Made by a program: the position numbers and the translations under genes | Assembly: GCA_030523385.1 (NCBI GenBank) | Contig: JAUNIV010000001.1 | Span: 1 to 46,682 of the forward strand | DNA: 46,682 nt | Source of the DNA: Bacteroidales bacterium | GTDB lineage: Bacteria > Bacteroidota > Bacteroidia > Bacteroidales > Bacteroidaceae | Direction: 5' to 3' | The notes under the pieces: model-generated | Seen by the model: the letters and a program-made list of their open reading frames with translations, nothing else | Told to the model about the DNA's origin: nothing | Databases searched by the model: none | Shown: positions 42,601-46,682 of the stretch, in pieces | Layout of the letters: the number at the start of each line of letters is the position of its first letter | How positions within the stretch are numbered: position 1 is the first letter of the stretch

Positions 42601-42823
42601 TCTGACTGCATACATACACTTGTCTCTCCGCTTCTGTCCTCTGTAGTTCTGTGTTCTTTCCCACAACCAGAAAAGCGTCAAGGGCCTCTGCCTGTCTGTT
42701 GGCTTTGTTAAGTTCAAAAGCCAAGTTCATTTTCTCAACTACTTCGGCTTCGGAAAGGGATTGGGCATTCATCTGCATTTGGAAGCACAACAGTGCGATG
42801 CATATCAATAGTTTCTTATTCAT
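39656..42823 (-). CDS. Secreted TPR-CHAT protease, 1055 aa
   Basis: The N-terminus is a signal peptide (MNKKLLICIALLCFQMQMNA). Residues about 30-560 are helical repeats of the TPR type, for example EEALNCYQQALEGFRKIG and DYDHALEYGEKALVEYQ. A coiled linker follows, and then the CHAT domain in the last 300 residues. The caspase-fold dyad is intact: His897 in QIATHGFYYTP and Cys968 in LSACQSGQGKATSEG. CHAT (caspase HetF-associated with TPRs) proteases are usually cytosolic, so an exported one is notable. The gene overlaps the anti-sigma-like gene by 8 bp and is the last of the sigma/caspase operon. TPRs probably bind a partner protein; the substrate is unknown, and the membrane-anchored neighbour is a candidate. 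Confidence 0.88.
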   Translation of the reverse strand: MNKKLLICIALLCFQMQMNAQSLSEAEVVEKMNLAFELNKANRQAEALDAFLVVGKNTELQRTEAERQVYVCSQTMACKCLENLKRHKDAYLLAKKLIQGNINDVEKKDIAKLYVTNGYLYAKGLIKPNWEKKNDYRLGRDILYEIEPYADEKLAQYVYPRLYQSFYIEGVDCFSSQRFEEALNCYQQALEGFRKIGIDSYKISVLKAIASVKNYLYDFTGCKEAYVQALTLAKKNGKVSDQMDILKSLWSFGTSTGDMKIVRFCTASMDSLVEAAGDEKTRYDYYLQKGDEAKETGLYKLAEEWYMRGKSIAERVNVGTNQINRYVIYAKLRSLYIANGDYDHALEYGEKALVEYQSNYSADAAGYSMPYMPLADIYRLKDDKTNCFACIDSLFKGAEKITETKELCNYYVTRARCHAAFNNYAAALKDYQKADEMLGIQYSILDGDRTSLLALKGGMEYQLGRYVEMEQHYKQYAENIRNIYGESSMEYINSLNYLANANGFAGHIDEGCKNYMQATTRLKNLIKERVPYMNAEERTSFWNPVSSFFMNMTPYALQAKLYQTQFTQSCYDALVMSKAFLLESERSLVDVVKKEGSEEDMRDYMRLSLMKNQIKEWEKDYQHHADSILSMSQRADRIATRLSERCRSFGSITGFMDVDYNAIKQAMKPNEVLIDFTDFVSKTKGRRYAAYIINKTDEYPLLKTLFAENQIDSLGIVRPDMYYDEDYAPEILKLLWDPLKEHVAEGSTIYYVPSQLLFQVSLESLPLSDGSLLGDHYNFVRLSSARELLKKRSEALAAKPQTAVLYGGLKYDLQPTTMVCEAKKYDLSDLMVMRGDMVRGDSVFHELPGSKEEIIKIEGILKAKQWQVTPRMDMEGTEESFLSMHGNSPKILQIATHGFYYTPDRANDVDYLRGYTDAMLLSGLVLSGGNTAWLGKPLPEGVLGGILTANNIARLDLSTTDLVVLSACQSGQGKATSEGLYGLQRAFKKAGVGTIVMALWSVSDKVTTDFMVTFYEQLSSKECDWDKHKAFEQTKSIVRSKYPDPFLWAAFIMLD

Positions 42824-43412
42824 CAGCGGAGTCCTTTCTGTCTATGTTTGAGTAAATTGTGTCATTCTCAATTGTGTCTGCTGGTGTTGCACCAACTTCG
42901 TCATAGATTTCATCATCACCACGAACATTATCCTTGGGTCTTCCCGTAAAGCTTGGAAAAGAGTTGTTGTTACCCCCATCAAAGATGCCGTCATTGCCAC
43001 GTATCTGCTCCATTGGATTGCTATTGGAGGCATCATTCACGAACATCGGGTGTATGGCAAAGAAGCCTACTACAAGCACAGCTGCCACACCTGAAATCCA
43101 CAGCCATATTTTCTTTTTTGACCGCCCTGGCCTTTCTGCCTCCATTGGAGCCGAACAATAACATGCTGCATCAGTACCGGTTGAACGCATTGCTTTGGCT
43201 CTCCGTTCCTCTTCATACTGTTGCTGGGACTGGGTCAATGCCTGTAGTTTCTCCTCACGGCTGCGGATGGAGTCTTTCACATTCTGTGTAAACTCCAGTT
43301 GTTCCTTCTTCTCATTATCTTGTTCTACCTCACGCAAGAACATTGTCTTTTCGGAATCATTCATGCGGTTAAGCAGGTAGTTGTCTATTCTGTCTTGAAA
43401 CTTTTCGTCCAT
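42816..43412 (-). CDS. One-span membrane protein in anti-sigma position, 198 aa
   Basis: The cytoplasmic N-terminus (IDNYLLNRMNDSEKTMFLRE, then VEQDNEKKEQLEFTQNVKDS) resembles the helical N-terminal region of Bacteroidetes anti-sigma factors. One membrane span is KIWLWISGVAAVLVVGFFAI near residues 99-118. The periplasmic tail of about 75 residues is low in structure and rich in Asn, Asp and Gly. It follows the sigma gene by 12 bp. It likely holds the sigma factor at the membrane and releases it on a signal. The tail is exposed to the periplasm, where the caspase-like and CHAT proteases of the same operon should reside, so cleavage control is possible. Confidence 0.7.
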   Translation of the reverse strand: MDEKFQDRIDNYLLNRMNDSEKTMFLREVEQDNEKKEQLEFTQNVKDSIRSREEKLQALTQSQQQYEEERRAKAMRSTGTDAACYCSAPMEAERPGRSKKKIWLWISGVAAVLVVGFFAIHPMFVNDASNSNPMEQIRGNDGIFDGGNNNSFPSFTGRPKDNVRGDDEIYDEVGATPADTIENDTIYSNIDRKDSADE

Positions 43413-43424
43413 ATCTGTTGTCTT

Positions 43425-44087
43425 TTATGAATTCAGCTTTCTCATATAGATTTCTCTCGCAGACTTGCGCAAAGCGTTCAAACACTTGTTCTTTTTTGTC
43501 TTTAGAGCATCATAAGACGCTATTGTCGGCATTTCTTCAAGTATAACCTCCAGTTTCTTCTCCTCGTAATAGAATTTGGTAAGTATTTGGCTGCACCGTG
43601 GTGACATGTGGGATATGACATCGGCTATTATTTCGAGCATCATGTTCTCACCCGAATCATATAGCATATCAATGTACTCATTGGGATTGAATCCTTCTTC
43701 TCTTATTAAACGCCCCAATTCTGTCTCAGGATCTGCGTAGACAGGATGTTCCCGTCCATATTCCAGATATTTGTTTCGGGCAATGCTCATAAAGTAGGTG
43801 AGGATGCTGCCGCTTAGGGGCTTGTTGTCTTTCCCCATCACGACACCATCCTCCACATATATCTTTTTTCTTTCGATATTCTCCCAAAACGCTATGAACG
43901 TATTTTGTAGAATCTCTGCTGCCGCCTTCTCGTCTGCAAAGAACACACCCCTGTAGTTATCCCAAAAGTAGTCGGCGCAGTATGCGTATAGCTCATACTG
44001 CGTTAGCCGCCTTTTGTCTGCGATACCCGCTACAAGACGTGCTTCATTCTCTTGTATGGGTGCCCGGAATTGTATTGTTTTTGCCAT
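43425..44087 (-). CDS. ECF-like RNA polymerase sigma factor, 220 aa
   Basis: Region 2 is seen in AAAEILQNTFIAFWENIERK and ILTYFMSIARNKYLEYGR. Region 4 is in ISHMSPRCSQILTKFYYEEK and the basic helix YDALKTKKNKCLNALRKSA. The two are split by an acidic linker of about 60 residues, somewhat longer than in typical ECF factors. It begins inside the stop codon of the caspase gene (TAATG), so the two are translationally coupled. It probably drives a small regulon that may include the lipoprotein genes sharing the 25-bp upstream element; this is inference. Some Bacteroidetes ECF factors run polysaccharide or stress systems instead. Confidence 0.85.
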   Translation of the reverse strand: MAKTIQFRAPIQENEARLVAGIADKRRLTQYELYAYCADYFWDNYRGVFFADEKAAAEILQNTFIAFWENIERKKIYVEDGVVMGKDNKPLSGSILTYFMSIARNKYLEYGREHPVYADPETELGRLIREEGFNPNEYIDMLYDSGENMMLEIIADVISHMSPRCSQILTKFYYEEKKLEVILEEMPTIASYDALKTKKNKCLNALRKSAREIYMRKLNS

Positions 44088-44977
44088 TATCGTATGATGT
44101 CTGTTATGTTATATCTGTTAGTCTCACCGGTAAGGACAGGACGTTGTGGCCTGCTACCGGTATTCTTGTTCATGAACATCCTGAGTTGCCGCATGAAACT
44201 GTTATTGTCCCCATTCGGTATTTCCCGTATCTTTTTGTATAAAGCGTATGTCAATTTTCCAGCGACAGGATTTCTCATCTCTATGTTGACCTGATTGCTT
44301 TCACAGGCACTTAATGTAATCCACCTCTCTGCATTAGGCTTCGCATCAGGATTAGCCACATCATCCTTTTTCTCCTCACCTCTGAAGAATGCCATGACAG
44401 CTTCAAATATGTCTGTTACACCACGAACCACCTCTTCCTCATTTCCGCGTGTGCCGTCTCCGCTATGACAAGCGTCGATTACAACAAGAATCTTGCCACT
44501 GTCACCCACCTTGTTACGGATATTGTTCAGGTATTTGTTTACCTCATCATCCGTGAGATGCTTCTCGCCCCTGTCTTTAGCACATGGGCTACGGTAAGCA
44601 TCGTAAGGAATCCAGCATTCGTCCAAACCATCTGACTCGTCATTATGAACATCTCTCATCTGCTGACCGTGTCCAGAATAATGAACATATACAATATCGC
44701 CTGTCTTGCACGATTTCGCCAACCTATTGAATGCATTGACAATTTTTGCTTTGGTTGCCTGTTCATCTTTCAGCTTAACGATAGACGTAAATCCTGAATT
44801 GTCCAGCATTTCCAGCACATAGGGCATATCCTTGTCCCCGTTAATTTTCGCCCATGCCTTATCCTCTTGCTGCCCTAAACAAATCACAAGTGCCCTTTTT
44901 GTCTGTGCTTGCATAGCCAGAGACAAAAAGAGCACCATTGTCAGTGCTGGTAATATTCTTAACAGATTATTCATCAC
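44087..44977 (-). CDS. Secreted caspase-like protease (peptidase C14 / orthocaspase)
   Basis: A signal peptide (LLRILPALTMVLFLSLAMQA) precedes a caspase p20-like domain: KRALVICLGQQEDKAWAKIN at the first strand, the catalytic His103 in VYVHYSGHGQQ, and Cys170 in LVVIDACHSGDG. The acidic DGLDECWIPYDAYRS segment resembles the pocket of metacaspases that cut after Arg or Lys. The C-terminal part keeps TLSACESNQVNIEMRNPVAG as in p10-like regions. It is complete at 296 aa. It is transcribed before the sigma factor gene with a 1-bp overlap and after a Cys/His-rich lipoprotein gene with a 15-bp gap. Confidence 0.9.
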   Translation of the reverse strand: MMNNLLRILPALTMVLFLSLAMQAQTKRALVICLGQQEDKAWAKINGDKDMPYVLEMLDNSGFTSIVKLKDEQATKAKIVNAFNRLAKSCKTGDIVYVHYSGHGQQMRDVHNDESDGLDECWIPYDAYRSPCAKDRGEKHLTDDEVNKYLNNIRNKVGDSGKILVVIDACHSGDGTRGNEEEVVRGVTDIFEAVMAFFRGEEKKDDVANPDAKPNAERWITLSACESNQVNIEMRNPVAGKLTYALYKKIREIPNGDNNSFMRQLRMFMNKNTGSRPQRPVLTGETNRYNITDIIR

Positions 44978-44992
44978 ATAATCACCATTTAT

Positions 44993-45268
44993 TTAGTAAT
45001 GTGTCCTATATGCATGTCCGCAGTTACGGCAAGTCTCACCGCGTCCTTCGAACTCTTTACATTTACAACCACTTTGCCCACAGCGTCCAAATCCTTGTGT
45101 GTCACCACGAGCCACTTCCGTTGTATCAGTTCCTAAACTGTCTTCGGCAACAGATTCTTCCATTTGCACTTCCTCTTCCTGTGCCTTGTCTGGTGTCTTA
45201 CTGTTACCACATGCAATAAACATCGAAGCGCAATATGCGATAACAAATGTTCTCTTTATCTTCTTCAT
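44993..45268 (-). CDS. Lipoprotein with Cys/His zinc-finger-like tail, 91 aa
   Basis: The lipoprotein signal is MKKIKRTFVIAYCASMFIAC with the lipid-attached Cys at residue 20. The middle is acidic (EEEVQMEESVAEDSLGTDTT). The last 35 residues hold CGQSGCKCKEFEGRGETC, then RNCGHAYRTHY: five Cys followed by two His, spaced like a small zinc finger. Zinc-finger-like tails on exported lipoproteins are unusual. It is 15 bp upstream of the caspase gene and thus probably the first gene of that operon. The 25-bp shared element lies 7 bp before its start codon. Protein-protein contact with the protease is one idea; function is unknown. Confidence 0.75.
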   Translation of the reverse strand: MKKIKRTFVIAYCASMFIACGNSKTPDKAQEEEVQMEESVAEDSLGTDTTEVARGDTQGFGRCGQSGCKCKEFEGRGETCRNCGHAYRTHY

Positions 45269-45275
45269 TGTCTTT

Positions 45276-45300
45276 TACCCTCGTTCGTGTCGGGCACAAC
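45276..45300 (-). promoter_or_regulatory. Copy 1 of a 25-bp element shared upstream of two lipoprotein genes
   Basis: On the minus strand it reads GTTGTGCCCGACACG, five variable bases, GGGTA. It is identical to 46053-46077 at 22 of 25 positions and lies 7 bp before the start codon at 45268. Promoter, operator or translational control element are all possible. Confidence 0.6.
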
Positions 45301-45371
45301 TTCTAATAGGCTTGCCCTATTTTATAAACACCAAATCCCCAAGTTCTGCATCGGGAATTTTTTGATTAGAA

Positions 45372-45521
45372 CTAATTAATACTTTTGTTGAATACAAAGC
45401 GACTCACAGTTACAATTATTGCTATAATACTCCAAAGAGCATTTTTGGCATTAAAACCACAGGTTGTACCCTCTCGATTATAGTGAGAGCGTCTATAACG
45501 ATAATCACTGTCATAATCCAT
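45372..45521 (-). CDS. Small membrane protein ORF, 49 aa
   Basis: The frame from ATG at 45521 encodes MDYDSDYRYRRSHYNREGTT, then a Cys and a hydrophobic stretch (ALWSIIAIIVTVSRFVF), ending NKSIN. The Tyr/Arg-rich cytoplasmic head and one membrane span look like a real micro-protein. It fills most of the gap between the lipoprotein genes and lies in the same orientation. No family is known to me. The rest of the gap, 45301-45371 and 45522-45582, shows no other feature. Confidence 0.45.
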   Translation of the reverse strand: MDYDSDYRYRRSHYNREGTTCGFNAKNALWSIIAIIVTVSRFVFNKSIN

Positions 45522-45582
45522 CCGATGTTTACAAGATGAGAGAATTAAGACTATTCATTGTGAACCGATTGTAAGTTTACTC

Positions 45583-46044
45583 CTAAAAATCAAAGATTAA
45601 TTTAATAGTGCCAGTGTGGGTATATTCAGCATCGTCATCCGATGAATAACTCACTGCTGTAATATTACCAGAAGAAATATTGGGAACAATCCACTTTAAT
45701 GTGGAATTTCCGAGATCCAAAGTTTTATGCTCGCCATCAGGAAGAGTCAGATAAACTTCTGTTTCACCATTACTGGGCGTATAAGTGATTTGGACCTCGT
45801 CACCAGGAGACACAAAAAGTTCGTTGCTAACTTTTGTAACCGATACACTCTCCTCACCATTAATTGTAATTGACGTGCTTATATTCACTGAAATTCCTCC
45901 AGTTACAGCATTATCATTGTTAGTGAGATTGACAGCTGTAATAATGAGGTCATTGGCTACAATTTCATTTTTATCGCCATCGCCACAACCTGCAAGCAAA
46001 AGGCTAGAGACGACAAATCCAAATAAGATAAATAATTTGTTCAT
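45583..46044 (-). CDS. Beta-rich lipoprotein, 153 aa
   Basis: The signal MNKLFILFGFVVSSLLLAGC ends in lipobox LAGC. The mature part is beta-strand rich and low in aromatic residues (GGISVNISTSITINGEESVS, VYLTLPDGEHKTLDLGNSTL), like an Ig-type or immunoglobulin-fold surface domain. No enzyme motif is present. The shared 25-bp element lies 8 bp before its start codon, as in the lipoprotein gene at 44993-45268, which suggests that both answer to the same regulator. Confidence 0.7.
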   Translation of the reverse strand: MNKLFILFGFVVSSLLLAGCGDGDKNEIVANDLIITAVNLTNNDNAVTGGISVNISTSITINGEESVSVTKVSNELFVSPGDEVQITYTPSNGETEVYLTLPDGEHKTLDLGNSTLKWIVPNISSGNITAVSYSSDDDAEYTHTGTIKLIFDF

Positions 46045-46052
46045 ACACCAAA

Positions 46053-46077
46053 TACCCTAATCCGTGTCGGGCACAAC
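46053..46077 (-). promoter_or_regulatory. Copy 2 of the shared 25-bp element
   Basis: On the minus strand GTTGTGCCCGACACG plus five bases plus GGGTA ends 8 bp before the start codon at 46044. Only three of 25 positions differ from copy 1 at 45276-45300. Confidence 0.6.
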
Positions 46078-46269
46078 CATTAAAATTAAATATATCTTTT
46101 ATGCACACAGACAACTAAAGGTAACCCTTTCTCCTCGTTTATATTTATATACGGGGCTAAGTCTGAGCAATTTTAATCGTCCAATTGAACACCGATTATG
46201 TATTTCTATCACTTATTCAACATTCCAGTAATAAGACTATCTTTTGGACGTCTGATTTTGTTGTTTACT

Positions 46270-46292
46270 AAAAACAACCGCCATAGCGGTTG
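46270..46292 (-). terminator. Rho-independent terminator of the partial lipoprotein gene
   Basis: On the minus strand CAACCGC-TATG-GCGGTTG is followed by TTTTT. It begins 9 bp after the stop codon at 46302. The rest of 46078-46301 shows no gene. Confidence 0.85.
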
Positions 46293-46301
46293 AAATATTT
46301 A

Positions 46302-46682
46302 TTACTCAATAGTTTCTACATCACCATTTTCAACTGTTCCGTTTCCTAGTATGGAATATTTTACGGATAATTTTTTTTCAATATACAAATCCGAATATTT
46401 TCCTGAATGTTTACCGTAAAATTCCACTAAAATGAAATGGTCGCCGGTTGCTAAATCTTCTGGTTTCAATTCATATTCAAGTTCATATGGAAGACTCCTA
46501 ACTCGGCCTATTTCTGTATCATCAAGGCTATATACAATTGTGTAGGTACAATTATCATTTTCACCAAAAATAGGATAAATATTCAATATCCCATCTTCTA
46601 TAACGAAATGAAGGCTTTGAATGTTTGATACAACATTTTCTTCCTTTTCACAACTAGAAAAAGCAAATAGATAAATAATAAT
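46302..46682 (-). CDS. Lipoprotein, 5' end outside window
   Basis: The frame stays open to the window edge. Its first visible residues, IIIYLFAFSSCEKEENVV, are the end of a lipoprotein signal with lipobox FSSC, so only a few codons are missing. The mature part of about 115 residues is beta-rich (YTIVYSLDDTEIGRVRSLPY, SDLYIEKKLSVKYSILGNGT) with no known motif. It resembles the neighbouring lipoprotein at 45583-46044 in build but not obviously in sequence. It ends in a strong terminator, so it is a separate transcript from the caspase locus. Confidence 0.7.
   Translation of the reverse strand: MIIYLFAFSSCEKEENVVSNIQSLHFVIEDGILNIYPIFGENDNCTYTIVYSLDDTEIGRVRSLPYELEYELKPEDLATGDHFILVEFYGKHSGKYSDLYIEKKLSVKYSILGNGTVENGDVETIE

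Noticed and set aside
39656..44977. Type III-E CRISPR (Craspase) locus
   Set aside because: There is a TPR-CHAT protein and a sigma factor, but no Cas7-11, no Csx30-like gene and no CRISPR array; both proteases have signal peptides.
1..46682. tRNA or rRNA genes
   Set aside because: I saw no cloverleaf or rRNA-like stretch; none is claimed, also not at the ICE end.

Overview
The window looks like the right-hand part of a large integrated conjugative element (ICE) and the adjoining chromosome of a gut Bacteroidales organism (Bacteroides, Phocaeicola, Parabacteroides or a relative; genus not resolvable by eye). Reasons: Bacteroides-type tra genes (TraE/DUF4134, TraF/DUF4133, TraG, TraJ), Bacteroides-type integrases with an arm-binding N-terminus, promoters of the TTTG / TAnnTTTG form, and few Shine-Dalgarno sites. 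GC content is patchy: the tra genes are GC-richer, while the defence genes are AT-rich, as expected of a mosaic.

Layout. (1) 1-21,120, minus strand: a type IV secretion operon running leftward. Its head is at 20,698-21,120, followed by traE and a second traE paralogue. The second traE is cut in two: its 5' part lies at about 20,026-20,313 and its 3' end at 10,079-10,166. The operon continues through traF, a lipoprotein, an acidic protein, traG, three secreted proteins and traJ, which leaves the window. (2) About 10,163-20,025: the 9.9-kb mobilizable element that split the gene. It carries a lincosamide nucleotidyltransferase-like gene, a nucleoside phosphorylase-like gene, a mobilization cluster (coiled-coil membrane protein, MobA relaxase, MobC), a winged-helix protein with a low-complexity tail, an excisionase-like gene and three tyrosine recombinases. 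Near its ends is a 17-bp inverted repeat (15/17). (3) 21,121-27,900, plus strand: an AT-rich defence island with a Septu-like ATPase/HNH pair, AbiEi/AbiEii and an AbiH-like gene. Among them lie decayed copies of abiEi and abiH and a remnant helicase-type winged helix. (4) 27,991-31,730, minus: primase-like, RepA-like ATPase, two helix-turn-helix genes and an uncharacterised ICE gene. (5) 31,841-36,226, minus: cargo with a CatB/Vat-type acetyltransferase, a MATE efflux pump, a META lipoprotein, DUF3795, an AraC/GyrI regulator and a zinc-ribbon protein. (6) 36,580-38,862: two tandem ICE integrases, with a GTAnnTTTGC-type sequence just upstream that may be the attachment core or the integrase promoter.

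(7) From about 39,000 to the end, probably chromosome: a compact minus-strand locus. In transcription order it holds lipoproteins, a 49-aa membrane ORF, a Cys/His-rich lipoprotein, a secreted caspase-like protease, an ECF-like sigma factor, a one-span membrane protein in the anti-sigma position and a secreted TPR-CHAT protease. Two lipoprotein genes share a 25-bp upstream element (22/25 identical, same distance from the start codon). This locus is the best candidate here for an undescribed system: a sigma/anti-sigma switch coupled to two different caspase-clan (CD) proteases outside the cytoplasm. It recalls, without matching, the TPR-CHAT/sigma logic of type III-E CRISPR. All functional statements are inferred from sequence reading; no database search was run.
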